Shown here piece by piece: positions 1 to 11,999 of a stretch of 64,000 bases of DNA. The notes below the pieces were generated by a model. The model was not told the DNA's origin, did not search any database, and was given only the letters and a program-made list of their open reading frames with translations. Source of the DNA: Tetmemena sp. SeJ-2015 (lineage: Eukaryota; Ciliophora; Spirotrichea; Sporadotrichida; Oxytrichidae); contig JAJKFJ010021106.1 in NCBI GenBank assembly GCA_027382625.1, positions 1 to 64,000 on the forward strand, given 5' to 3'. The first letter of the stretch is position 1. Each line of letters begins with the position of its first letter. Position numbers and translations under genes: made by a program.

Positions 1-2090
1 ATTTATAACTCATTAGTTGGGTGAATCTTGACTTAGGTAACTGAACCTTTTTTATTTCCTCCAGCAGTGAATGCTGTGAACTGCTCCCTTGGCTCGTACT
101 CTTCATCGATGTTATAAATCTTGATTACTCCATCCTAAAGCATATTAAGAATTCTTCTTGACTTACCCTAAATCCAACTACAAATGAGTTCTCAATATCG
201 TTTGTTGATACTGATGAATAAATGAAAGAAACGATTTTAATCCAAAGATGTGACTTCTTCAGTGTGTAGGTTGATGCTTGATACAATCTTATTCATCTTT
301 AAATCAAGCACATTCATTTAACCTGGTTTCTCGTTGAACATCATCAACTGATTTCTCTTCCTCAAAGGCTGAATGAAATAAATATTTGAATGATGTTGCC
401 TCCTATGGAAGATTCCATAACCATTCCACTTCTCTATCCCACCAGGATATCATACACCCAAACATGCTTTGGCTTGAGAGACCCCATCGCCACAACAGTG
501 TCGTTATTCAGTAGCTCAAAATCATTGAACTTGAGTTCTTTTTGCTTCTTAAGCTAGAAAATTGGGAGAGTCTTTGAAGACTCATAGTTATCGAATTTAT
601 ACATGTAGAAGCTACCTTCTTGGCTCAATGCTGTTAATTTGTCACCATAGTTGTTAAATTGAATCTTCTTAATTGTAGCCTTCTTTTGGTTTATGTTCTT
701 GGGCTCATTCCAATCAGTGACCCAGTGATCTAATGCCCTGTCTTCAGCTTAATTGAAACCCCACAAGCAAATGTAGCCCTTGTTATTGCCAGTGGCGTAA
801 AGAGGTAAGTAAGGATGAGACTCAACGCATCCTGCATATTCTTCATGACTAATTTCAAATGCAGATCTTGGCTTAAATGTATAGGAATATATGTAAATAA
901 GCTTTAGATACTCGAAAGTCTTCAAGCCAGCCCAGGTCTCAGGAGGATTCATTTCATAGTCCAAGAACAATCAATAAGTAATTATACACAGTAAAAATGT
1001 GTATCTTCTAAAAAATGTAATGTACCTCTCGCTCTCTAAAAATTTTAATAAGACTCAGAAAATAATTCTTACCCTTTACTTCTTGGTATAATTTACAGTC
1101 TTATAAGAGTAAAGCTTATCTATTGCGGCTAAAACCTTAACATTTTACTAAGCTTGAAAAATAATTTTTATGGTTTATGATAGGCTCACTTGATGATTTT
1201 AAATCCACATGCTCCTAAGAGACCTTATCATATCTTTTCAGACAATCTTGCCAAGTGGAAAGTTCCTCATCAACAACCTGGTGCCCTTTTAATCCTCTGT
1301 TTCTGTAAAGAAGTGCTTTTCTAACCGGTATTTACAAAAAATACAGATGTATTTCTCTGATTCCTCGTGTTTGGGTTACTAAAGAAACTAAATCTGAGTC
1401 GCATCTGTCGAAGGCAAATCCATTCACAGTTTCTCCTTTCATTCTAAACACATCAATCATTTATGGATGATATTTAAACTGCTAAATCAATTCCACCCTC
1501 AAATAATTCCTGTGTTCTTGCTACTGTTCTCGAGCTGAAATCATGGAAACTAGGATTAACAAGACTGAGCTCGTGATCTTTCAGATTTTTGGGGAAAATC
1601 CTAAACAAAAAGTTTTCTGAAATGTGTCTTCTTTTTCCTTGTTGAAAAAAAAGGGCGTTTTTGTTAAAGCAATTTCCTTCTGCATTTTCAAAATTTTTAG
1701 GGGCTAACACTAATTATTTCCCAGTTAAAATATTTTTACTTTTTTAAAATTCTTGTTTTAAATGCTTAGAATTTTTAAAACTTGAGGTTTTCCTTTTGGA
1801 AAATTTTGAAAGTTTTTTAATTTTTAAATTTTTATTTGAAGACATTCTTGGGTTCATAATTAAAGTTTATAAAGCATCTTTTTATAGCTATTCATGATGA
1901 CCTCAATGGCTTCATTGAGAGGTCTTGTCTTTATAATAGAGGGTCTCAGATCTACAAGAGACTTGATATGAGTCTTCTCAAATTGATACTCAACAAGTTA
2001 GAAAAGATGATGAGAGACAATAAATCTAAGCCAAATGCCTAAGAATTAATTCATCCTGTCTTTGGCCTTCTTGAAATCTTCCTCCTCTTT
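1..2090 (-). pseudogene. DMXL/Rav1-like (rabconnectin-3 alpha) C-terminal WD-repeat region, left copy
   Basis: This is the minus-strand copy of the protein described for 3060-6290, partial at both ends. DMXL/Rav1 proteins assemble and regulate the vacuolar-type proton ATPase. The left copy preserves the last WD repeat better than the right one: around 60-190 it reads VVGF, a 34-nt GT-AG intron, then DGVIKIYNIDEE and PREQFTAF, matching the DMXL C-terminal blade. It is interrupted by a 46-bp TA-flanked insert at 1132-1177 that would break the frame, and by homopolymer-rich corruption at about 1600-1860. It is called broken because of the insert and the corrupted stretches; in a germline chromosome the insert would be removed during macronuclear development. 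Confidence 0.7.
1132..1177. mobile_element. 46-bp TA-bounded insert, candidate internal eliminated sequence (IES)
   Basis: The left arm reads gcggcTA, 46 bases, then tgatagg, with the inserted unit ending in TA. The right arm at 5275-5290 has the same flanks with a single TA and no insert. The ends form a short inverted repeat (TAAAACC against GGTTTA). The insert is not bounded by GT-AG on the coding strand, is not a multiple of three, and sits inside a frame that is open in the right copy, so it is not an intron. Precise absence with one TA retained is the definition of a short ciliate IES (seen in Paramecium and hypotrichs). Confidence 0.7.
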
Positions 2091-2094
2091 TAGG

Positions 2095-3040
2095 TTAAAA
2101 GCTGCTCCCCCTAAAAATTAAAAAATTTTCTTTCTTTTTCCCCCGGGGGTTAACTTTATTTTTAATTCTGAACCTCAAGATTTAAATTTATGACTGCTTT
2201 ATTAAAGTCCCGTTTTTCCCGAAAGGGGCTTTGGTAAATAGTAATCCAAGAAGGGTTTTAAAAAAGGGACAAATAACATAGGTTAATAGCAAAAAAATTT
2301 AAAATGGTTTAAAAAAGATTTTTAAAAAAAAAAAAACCCAGCATAGTTGTAAAAAACCCTTTTTTTCAGAAGGCAGTTTTTTGGAAAAATTTCTTCCCCC
2401 TTTTTTAAAGATTTAAAAAAGAAAATTTTTAATTGGGAAAAATTTTCCCTTTTTTTTTTTAACTGACATTCTTTTTTAAAAGAATTTGATTTTTTTCCCC
2501 CCTTTTAATTTTTTCCCCCTTTAAAAAATTTTTTTTTTATGGACCGAAAAAGAAGAAAAATTTTTAGTTTTTTTACAAAATTTTAAGGAAATTTTTTATT
2601 TGGGCAATTAACCCCCGGGTTTTTTTTTCGATAAATAAAAATTTTTTAAAAAAATTTTTAAAGGGTTTTTTTCTTTTAAAAAAAATTAAAAAATCCTTCT
2701 TTTTTCCCCTTTTAAAGGCCCATTATAATTTAAAAATTTAAAAAAAAAAAAAAAAATTTAAATTTTTTTTTGTTTTAAAAGGGTTCCTTTCCCCTTTTTA
2801 AAATTAAACCCTTTACCTTTTTTGATTGACCGGGCCAAAAAAATAAATTTTAAAAATAAAAAGGGGCAAAAAAAATTAAAAAAGGGGGTTGGGGGTAAAA
2901 ATTTTTTTAATATTTTTCGGGCCCAAATGACTCGGAAGGGGAAAAAAAAAAACAAATTTATTTTAAAATTTTGGGAAAAAAAAAAAATTTATTTTAGAAA
3001 TTAAAGAAAACCCTTTTTTTTAGTCATTAATTTAAAAAAA
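2095..3040. other. Homopolymer-rich corrupted block at the palindrome centre
   Basis: About 950 bases made almost wholly of runs of A, T, C and G. It is not random low-complexity DNA: islands inside it match the reverse complement of the right arm in the expected order. Examples are an island near 2180-2210 ending gactgctttatt, matching the gtcgctgctttat complement near 4205, and one near 2265-2285, ggacaaata...aggttaat, matching 4095-4120. Open frames here (for example 2758-2955 and 2822-3004) are poly-F and poly-K artefacts. The best reading is low-quality consensus over real DMXL coding sequence. Confidence 0.75.
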
Positions 3041-3059
3041 ATCATTTTATCATGCTATT

Positions 3060-6000
3060 TAAAGCTTATATCCTGAAAGTAGCTGATTAATACCTTATTA
3101 AATCCAAATGATGAATAATTGAGGAGAATAAGATTCTTGAGATTTAAATATATGTTTACAAGCTTTTAAAGTGTTTGAGATAGTGAGCTTCGAAACATCT
3201 TAGAGAGGATACTCAGTGATATCTCTGCTAATCCTATCTGAAAACTCAGAATTCATTACCAAAATGCAAAATAAGTAAAGTAATTTAAACTTCGAGATCA
3301 TGCAGAATTTATTAAATCTTTTACAAGCAGCTATTAGCTAATTCACTACTGACAGACATGATTCAGAGTTTGATGCATGGAGAGTACGGCCAAGTGTCCA
3401 AGCTCAGTCAAAGCGTATAGCAGTTATCAGATATGCTTGGAGTTGACCAAGCTGAGAGCAAGGAATTCATTAGGAAACAACTCAAACACATCGATAGTCT
3501 CAAATCTGTGTATTCTATTAATTTCCTAGCTTTTTAAATCTGATAATCGGATACCTCATTGAAGAGGGTAAAGAAGGAGTTATGTATAAAGTGGAACAAG
3601 AAGCTCTCAAGTAAATGAACTTTATAAACTCCCTTGCAGACTTCCCATTCATCGCAGATGGAGGATTCTAAGACAAGAGAGGTCATATAATATGCCCAAG
3701 ATGATAGATTTCCTTGAAAACTTAGTGGAAAGCTATATGCTAGTTGACTATTAGCAGAAAAGTGCCACTCCAAGGAACGTATAACCTGTAGAAGAGACGA
3801 AATAATAAAAGGGAGGAGCGAAGAAATCAAAGTTCAATTTTGATGAAGAAGAGGAATAAGCTGTAGATGGCACTGACGAAAAGAAAGGAGCCACAAATCC
3901 CAATGTGTAAATTTTCAATTTTATAATCAATTTAGAATGGCCACGCACAGTAATTAGTTTTCCAGAAAACTTACTGCGCTTCATGCAGATTAAGAGGTTC
4001 ATTTACAAGCATATAGTACTAAGTAAGTGTTTTCCATTCTTGATAAAATCTTTTAGGTTGAGAGCGACTGTTATCATCTATATATCGCTGATTAACCTTT
4101 GCTATTTGTCCAAAAACTTAGGCTTGGTAAAATCCTTGCTTGTTGATCTCAGGTCTATCTTGAGTCATAAGCATCCTGAGTCTGGAAAACAGGTTAATTT
4201 AGGATAAAGCAGCGACATCAACCTCCAAGATCTAAAGACGAAGATTCAGAAGTTCAAATATCAGCTGTTGAAACCTGACGAGGAAAAGAAAGAGGGAGAT
4301 GATTTGCAATACGTTTAAGTTGGAGCAGCATTTACTCAGCCTACCAAGGAGGAGGAAGATTTCAAGAAAGCCAAAGACAGGATGAATTAGTTCTTAGGCA
4401 TTTGGCTTAGATTTATTGTCTCTCATCATCTTTTCTAACTTGTTGAGTATCAGTTTGAGAAGACTCACATTAAATCTCTGGTTGATTTGAGACCTTCTAT
4501 TATAAAGACAAGACCTCTTAATGAAGCCATTGAGGTCATCATGAATAGCTATAAAAAGATGCTTCATAAACTTTAATTATGAACCCAAGAATGTCTTCAA
4601 ATGAGATATTGAAAAAGTTCAATAACATGCAGAGAATTCTCGAAAATGTGACAACTTACATGTTTGAAAACATTCTAAGCATTTAAGAACGAGAGACCAT
4701 TGTAAAGGAGCTAAAACGAATTCAATCAACTGTAAGTGACTTTGGTGTTCATGTTCTATAGAAATTCGAAAATGCAGATAGTGAATAGCTGGACATGGCT
4801 CTTTTCTTCAACAAGGAAAAGAAGTTTACGCATTTTGCAGAGTACTTTAAGTTGAGCGACTTTGTCAAGAATCTGAAAGATCACGAGCTCAGTCTTGTTA
4901 ATCCTAGTTTCCATGATTTCAGCTCGAGAACAGTAGCAAGAACACAGGAATTATTTGAGGGTGGAATTGATTTAGCAGTTTAAATATCATCCATAAATGA
5001 TTGATGTGTTTAGAATGAAAGGAGAAACTGTGAATGGATTTGCCTTCGACAGATGCGACTCAGATTTAGTTTCTTTAGTAACCCAAACACGAGGAATCAG
5101 AGAAATACATCTGTATTTTTAGTAAATACCAGTTAGAAAAGCACTTCTTTACAGAAACAGAGGATTAAAAGGACACCAGGTTGTTGATGAGGAACTTTCC
5201 ACTTGGCAAGATTGTCTGAAAAGATATGATAAGGTCTCTTAGGAGCATGTGGATCTAAAATCATCAAGTGAGCCTATCATAGCCGCAATAGATAAGCTTT
5301 ACTCTTATAAGACTGTAAATTACACCAAGAAGCAAAGGGTAAGAATTATTTTTCTGAGTCTTATTAAATTTAGAGAGCTAGAGGTACATTAATTGAATAG
5401 AAGATACTAATTTTTACTGTGCATAATTGCTTATTGATTGTTCTTGGATTATGAGATGAATCCTCCAGAGACTTGGGCTGGCTTGAAGACTTTCGAGTAT
5501 CTAAAGCTTATTTACATATATTCCTATACATTTAAGCCAAGATCTGCATTTGAGATAAGCCATGAAGAATATGCAGGGTGCGTTGAGTCTCATCCTTACT
5601 TACCTCTTTACGCCACTGGCAATAACAAGGGCTACATTTGCTTGTGGGGTTTCAATTAAGCTGAAGACAGGGCATTAGATCACTGGGTCACAGATTGGAA
5701 TGAGCCCAAGAACATAAACCAAAAGAAGGCTACAATCAAGAAGATTCAATTTAACAACTATGGTGACAAATTAACAGCATTGAGCCAAGAAGGTAGCTTC
5801 TACATGTATAAATTCGATAACTATGAGTCTTCAAAGACTCTCCCAATTTTCTAGCTTAAGAAGCAAAAAGAACTCAAGTTCAATGATTTTGAGCTACTAA
5901 ATAATGACACTGTTGTGGCGATGGGATCTCTCAAGCCTAAACATGTTTGGGTGTATGATATCCTGGTGGGATAGAGAAGTGGAATGGTTATGGAATCTTC

Positions 6001-6290
6001 CATAGGAGGCAACATCATTCTGATATTTATTTCATTCAGCCTTTGAGGAAGAGAAATCAGTTGATGGTGTTCAACGAGAAACCAGGTTAAATGAATGTCC
6101 TTGATTTAAAGATGAACAAGATCGTATCAAGCATCAACCTACACACTGAAGAAGTCACATCTATGGGATAGGTTCAAAAATGTGTAAGCTTCTTTCTTCT
6201 TATTCTCCATCAGGTTGCTTATACAACGATGATTGACGACTATTGTAGTTGGATAGTTAGGGTAAGTCCAAGAATAGTTTTTTAAATTAT
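3060..6290 (+). CDS. DMXL/Rav1-like (rabconnectin-3 alpha) C-terminal half, right copy, partial
   Basis: DMXL/Rav1 is a large WD-repeat scaffold of the RAVE/rabconnectin complex that reassembles V-ATPase V1 and V0 sectors. The reading frame with TAA/TAG as Gln shows helical segments at 3360-3540 and 3690-4430, a coiled segment at 4560-4980, then the conserved DMXL passage near 5000-5100 (FRMKGETVNGFAFDR then TRGIREIHL), and WD repeats from 5440: HPYLPLYATGNNKGYICLWG, IKKIQFNNYGDKLTALSQEG, VAMGSLKPKHVWVYDIL. The order and spacing match the animal DMXL C-terminus. A frame change near 4980 is present in both arms and could be an unrecognised intron or a shared error. The 5' half is missing because the sequence folds back. 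The last blade (6290-6400) is degraded compared with the left arm. Confidence 0.75.
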
Positions 6291-6489
6291 CTGGTGAAGG
6301 CGAAGTGCGGAATAGAAACTCATATTGCTTTATCTATTTCATATTCCGACTAGAACCGAGTAGCAGCCACAAGGGAGCAGTTCACATCGATTCACTCTGT
6401 GGAAATATAAAACGGGTGTCAAGTTACTAAGTCAGATTCACCTCAACTAAATGAGTTATAAATTAATTTTAAAATGTAAACCATTATGA

Positions 6490-8270
6490 ACAAAGGTCTA
6501 TGTTTGAGTAAGCTTGAGAAGTTCCATGTTATCAAATTATTATTTTATAGAAGAAAAAAGTTTTATTTATTCTCATTGTACCTTATCATTTATATCAAAG
6601 CTATCATCAAAATTCGTAGAGTCCAGACATTCTGTTCTACGACTACTCAGTGTGGACATTAGATCCTCATCCTTCACTGTGAATAGCAAGACGCGAGTTT
6701 CCAAAGACCTGTCCATGCTTATCTATCGATCCAATATTTGGCTTTAGCAAAGCAGCAGGTTAAGTTCTAGCTACTATAATACAGCCTACATATGAATCCT
6801 TATCTGTTGATGAGATTGAAGGTTGGGCGATGGTAAAAGGTCAGAATGAGGACCTTTCTCTTCATTTGCTGGTTTAGTCAACTTCTTCGATTGGGGTAGT
6901 TTCTACCTCTTCAGGGTTTTCGAAGCTAGAAACCTTGTATATAATATCGGACTTCACTCACACGAATCAGTTAGACAGAATAACGTGTCTGTTTTCCAAT
7001 AAGATTGAGGTAGCATCCAGTCTGATGGCGAAAGTCTTTCCTGTACATGCTTGAACTTCTTTGGCGAGGATTCGCAGTTTTACTGGGTCCTTCGCTTTCC
7101 AGTCTCATCAATCCAGTTTGGTCTTTCCAAGAGCTCTTACATTTTAAATGTACTCATTGAAACTTTCTATTTCAAATTCTTCTTCTAGGTGTGCTAAAAC
7201 ATTTTAAGTCCATGAAAATCAGCTTACTCTGGGAGGACTCCTTAGACTCTTCTTAAGCTTAATTACTGTTAGCAGGCTTGCTAGGTTCTCCAAAGCCTCC
7301 GTAGAAGTCATCAAACATGCTTGATGCAGTCTCTTGCTTTTTCTTAGCCCCTCCTTAGCTGCTCAACTTCTGAGCCTGAACTTAAACTATACAATTAATC
7401 ATGATTTAACTTCTTGAAGTTCTTCAATAATTTGTTCCAGATCGTAGTCTAAGAACTCTGAGATGAGTCCTTAGTTGTTTATTAATGCATTCTAGAGTTT
7501 TACCATGACCTTCAAGACAGTGCTCACGTAACCTTTCACAAACAATGCTTTCAATAGTCTGGGATCGTAAAGTGCGAATGATTCTAAGAATGATTAGGTA
7601 CATAGACTACATACTTTATTGGTTGGTAAAGAGCTAATGGAGTGACGATTTTACCACGCTTACTTGCTCTGTTTTAGAGATGTCATCTTTATATTCCACA
7701 AACTTATCCTTAATATCCAAATGGTTATTGTTTATCACAATAAACTATACTAATTGTGTATTTTTAAAGATTTAACTTTAATAAAAGAATGATGAGTCTT
7801 CTCCAGGGACTTTCATATAATTAAACTGTGCTTATTGAAGACCTCTCGATGTTTACTACCTATTCATACCTAGAAAACTTATTAATGTAGAGTGGATCCA
7901 TTTGCCTGGCAGTCCATCTCTAGAGCTTTGAGCTATCAAATATACACTATGAAACAGAACAAGGTTATACTACCCTTCGCACTTCCCTTTGTGAGGACGT
8001 AATCTAACTGAGACAAGGATTGCTTTATTCTTTGAATTTAGTTGTCATCATTTGGGCCATCTTGAATCATGATTGAAATGAATTCTTGGTTGTGCTTGCA
8101 CTTGAATCATAAGGCTTATAATTCATTGGGACTTCAACTCTCCAAAGTTCTTCATACTCTTTTGTGACAAGAGTGTTATGAGAAAACTGCACCATCTTAA
8201 GAAGTAACTAATGCTTTAGAGGCTCTTATTCTTTAACAGGAGCTGCAGGCTATTCCTTTACCTTGTTAAT
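6490..8270 (-). CDS. Unidentified minus-strand gene, fragmented reading frame
   Basis: Reading the minus strand with TAA/TAG as Gln gives successive coding-like segments: about 8130-7970 (HKCKHNQEFISIMIQDG, then SLSQLDYVLTKGSAKG), 7560-7420 (KALFVKGYVSTVLKVMVKLQ, then SEFLDYDLEQIIEELQEV), 7390-7240 (a low-complexity linker with SSMFDDFYGGFGEPSKPANS), a 34-nt GT-AG intron near 7235-7202, then EEEFEIESFNEYIQNV and a C-terminal part to about 6550 (SMDRSLETRVLLFTVKDEDL). Frame changes near 7120 and 7000 suggest base errors. A helical repeat part plus a disordered linker recalls large vesicle-coat subunits, but I could not match conserved motifs, so no function is assigned. The start is not located. 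Confidence 0.45.
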
Positions 8271-8279
8271 ACTTCGTCG

Positions 8280-11200
8280 CAAGGCTTGATGTGGAGGCAT
8301 CTGCCAAGCTCCATGGCCTTCGCAGTGCGCCATCAGGTCCAGGCTTCTCTAGCTACGGCGACTCGCTTCAGCTTCGCCAATGAAGCACCTTTCGATGAGG
8401 TGACGAGGGCAGGGACTGCAGTCTTCCTCTCTATCGATATTCTTGGCGAGGAGCACACCTGCCGCGAATTACTTGACAGTACCCCCGTAGCGCTGTCTTG
8501 ACCTTCGAGCGGGAGGAAGTAGCGGTGCATGTCTCTGCGTGGATCCGCAATACCAGCTTCTGGCCCTGTTCTTGATAAACGTGCTCCGCTGGAGCTTCAG
8601 GACTCTTGCTCGAGGGCTCCATATCTATGATACAGAGTAATTATTATAAATGCCAATATGCGATATAGATAGTTATATAGTTAGACAATAATCATGAGGC
8701 CTTAATTTAGATATAATAACACATCGCAGATCAGTCCGTTCCCTTTGTTTCTTGGCTTATTTCGCTTCCTTCGCTATCTCTCTTGCTTGCACTGGATCTC
8801 TTCATCATGAGCTCATACGATCTCTACGACGATCGTCTCTCCCTGCTTCTCTGCTGATATTCCTTTCGATAATTCCATGAACGAGCGATCTCCTTGGGAT
8901 CCTCAAACCTCAGGTAGATCTCCTTGCTCTTGATTTGCTCGATCACCTCGGACTCCTTCTCCCTCCAGCCTATTAGAATGCTGACCAACCGCACCTCCTT
9001 CATGCCAGCAGGCACTTTGATTCTAGAAGACCATGCTGCTTGCCGTCGCCGCACTACTCAAGGCAGTCTGAAGCCCTCTGGACGATCCTTGGAAGGCCTC
9101 ATGCTTTGATAAAGAGGCTTCGACCTGCCTCCACTTCCGTTTGCGATGTCGTTATCAATCGTTCTAGTCTTCTTGAACACGCTTTGGCCGCTCCTCGCTT
9201 GATATAACGGGTGTCGCTCCATTTCTTCCTCTTTCTCCTCTGCCAATTCCTCCTTGCGGTGCACATAAACTATTTGGATGCAGTTCCGCTTGCTTCGCAT
9301 ATAATCCAGAATCCTCCAACTCTGACCTGAGCCATAATCGTGATTGGATCATAGTGCACGCCGAAGCATGCATCCTTTGCCCTGCTGTATGTGGCTATTT
9401 TGTCCCACCAGCGCTGGCTATCTGGCAGACGTCCAATCTCTGCCGTCATAGTTGATGCGGGTCGCAGTGATGAAAGTCACTAATGTTCATAGAATAGAGG
9501 AGCTCCATGAACTGACTTGCCGATTTAATCTCGTGTGGGAGCTCTCGGAGGCCTTCAATGTTCCCTGCGCTTTAGGTCCCAATTATAATTGGCGATCATG
9601 GGTGGTCAGTGAAGAGCTGAGTGAGTTCACAGGCATTGTGGTGTAACGAAGAGTCATGAATCTTTGGTCTTCTTTACGGTTGGGTGCCCACCTTGACGTG
9701 GGCTCGATTAGCACTTCTTTCGAGTAGACAACTGTTCGGTCGCTTTCATCTAATTAACTGCTGAATGCTCATTCTTAGGGTTCCATTCGCGGATTGATAT
9801 AATTTTAGCTCTTATCGTGTAGTTGAGCTTTAGCAGTACTCGCCTAGCCCTAGGTGTTAGATATCAGATCTGAGATGAAACTCTCAGTAAGTCTTACTGT
9901 CGTACTGCATATAGACAGACTGCACTCATCGCCCCGATGTGGCAGGCCCTAATCGCCGGATTCTTCTTAAGCGAACTCGTATGGGCTCTCAGGCCTCTGT
10001 CTCGTGCATATTAGTTTCGTGAACAGAGCTGGTGGTCCCAGGATGTGAGTGAATCTCCTCCTCAAGGTGCAGTCACCATCTACTCGCTCGGGCGTATCAG
10101 GGTAGGTTGATCTAAGGCGACTCAACTCGCTTCCCTCACAGAATAATCTTTGAGAGTCTGAGGACACCTTAGCTTGAGGTATGAGCTGGCAGCTTTGAAG
10201 TCATTACCAAACGTTGCATCTTTCTGCCTTCTAATCAGATCTACAAATCGGTAGATGAACTGTATTGTTCGATATATGACTGGTCGTCTCGTCATTATAT
10301 CACGAGAGGCTGATTCAACTTTGTGTTGGATTGCTTAATTCTATCTTCGGCTATTGCACTATCTGCTGGTACATCACAAATAGTGGCGAGCGTGCGATGA
10401 TAGTAACTTCCACGATCATTAGACAGATTGAAATTGAAGTCAGATCAACGGCCTGCCTTACCGTTCACATATGCCTCTAAACTACGACACCGTCACACCT
10501 CCTTGAGAGTTAATCTTGAAAAATTTCCTGTCGGTGCTGTTATCACGTGAGTCCTCCTGGTCTCCAGAACGTTCGCAAAAGTGAGATTGCAAGAGCTCGT
10601 GGTTCATAGCCCTCTTGCGTAATGGACCAGCATGGAGAGAGTTACTGCCTCCTGGGAATCTGATGATGTGCATGTAAACTTTGATGTGATTGACCTTAGG
10701 AGAAGTAGATCGCCCTGCTCATCTTTGAGTGTCTCTTAGAGTCTTGGTCTTCACTCTCTGATCACCTCTTTAGCCTAGTGAAGACTCGTGTGCTGCAATC
10801 AGTCGTATGGCGAGACTTGGCTTTTTCGAAGCATTGCCGACGAGGCAGAACGGTTTGTCTCCACGAATCGAATGTTCGAACTCGTTGGTAACCATTCACT
10901 CGTTCGATGACTGAGGTAACTTCTGAGAGAACTGCGGCCACGTGCTTCGCCTCTACTCATGGCTCACTGAGATAGATAGCCACGGCAGCGGCGCTCGATG
11001 CGAATTCTCAGCTGACAATCGAGCTTCTCTACGAGTAGAAGTAGGGCTTGGTTCTGTTAGCTCCACCTGCTCTGCCTCTGAGTCTCCTCTCAATGCTACC
11101 GTGCTTGTCTTAGATTGAATACATAGCGTCCTCCTCATTTATCAGTAAGTGCCGCCAATTGGCGCGCGGTGGAGCGAGTTGACCATTGGTCAGATGAGCC

Positions 11201-11960
11201 ATTGACATTCGCGCTGAAGACGAAATTGAGCTTGGCGCCTCACTGATTCTAATACCACTATTCCATACAGAGGTTTGATGGGAGCAACAAGTTACTGGCT
11301 AGAGGCGATGACCTGGAAAGAAACTGAGGCTATGAGTGACTCGACCATCTCCGAACCTATATGCCCGAGTTCGTTGCGACTAGCTTGTAATACCATGAAG
11401 AGCTTCGCTCAACATCGTCGAGAGGCAAAGCTTCGTTGCCTCGGTCTATCGCATAAATGTCATGAGGCCAAGCAGCTGCGCTTGGAGATGAATTGCGAGA
11501 GGGGCTGGATGAAGGACAGCGCCTGGTATTGCAAGTCACGGTCGGAGGAGCGAACCGGAGTAAGGCTGGATATTGTAAGACTGCACATTGAGAACGTTGG
11601 CAACTCATCGATCGTCTGAGCAGTTAAGTGGAGTCGCCTCACTCTGGCTGGTGTAAGAGCATGAGTGCTCAGAACCCTCACGCGTGGGGAGATCGGCGAA
11701 TCGTCTATAGCCAGGAGGCTTGCTGACCAGAGGCTTGCTGGCCAGAGGCTTGATGTAAGACATATCCTGGTGCAGAGTTGGCTCACAGTCTTCTTGCACC
11801 CACCACGAATCATTGCGATCGGCGCAAGGGCTGAGGTTGAGGGTCTCTACAGCTTCGGGGTTCAGACCGTCAAGCGTTGGTGGATCTTTAGTAGGCATTA
11901 GAGCTGGCTCGGAGGCTTTTGAGTGCCCAAAGTGGTCGGGTTCGCCACGTGGCTGTGATT
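8280..11960. mobile_element. GC-rich block without intact genes; candidate germline-limited or degenerate mobile segment
   Basis: Composition jumps to about half G+C between roughly 8280 and 11960, apart from an AT-rich gap at 8626-8755; flanks are about one third. No gene of the neighbouring style (TAA/TAG Gln codons, tiny introns) can be read through it. The best open stretches are on the minus strand: 11898-11605 (97 codons from ATG; SWWVQEDCEPTLHQDMS), which continues past a TGA into a passage with NVLNVQSYNIQ, slightly like the start of an AP-endonuclease domain; and 9300-8770, open except for one TGA. Plus-strand frames at 8286-8501 and 11275-11619 look equally codon-like. No reverse transcriptase FADD-type motif or terminal repeats were found. 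A decayed retroelement or a germline-limited satellite are both possible. Confidence 0.4.
11717..11756 (+). repeat. Short tandem repeat inside the GC-rich block
   Basis: Three imperfect copies of a 14-15 base unit containing gaggcttgctg lie back to back. They encode alternating Arg/Leu/Ala on one strand and Lys/Pro/Leu on the other, and may be a simple slippage product. Confidence 0.6.
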
Positions 11961-11999
11961 AATGATATTAATTATAATAAACCAGCCAGCCAATCAAAT

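Larger units (their letters stand above)
1..6463. repeat. Large inverted duplication (palindrome A) carrying a DMXL gene fragment
   Basis: The first ten bases match the reverse complement of 6454-6463, and the match continues inward. For example the 73-codon open frame at 749-970 (minus) has an identical protein at 5438-5659 (plus). The left arm reaches the window edge, so the palindrome may extend further left. The centre lies roughly at 3.0-3.2 kb. Arms are near-identical in places and badly diverged in others: the left arm degrades at about 1600-1860 and again from 2090 inward, while the right arm degrades at about 6290-6400. It could be a true germline inversion or a fold-back or amplification chimera in the assembly. 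Confidence 0.9.

Noticed and set aside
2758..3004. Open frames of 60-65 codons on both strands in the palindrome centre.
   Set aside because: They are poly-Phe and poly-Lys translations of homopolymer runs in a corrupted block.
9000..11900. A complete retrotransposon with reverse transcriptase.
   Set aside because: No RT catalytic motif, target-site duplication or terminal repeat could be found; only weak hints of an endonuclease start remain.
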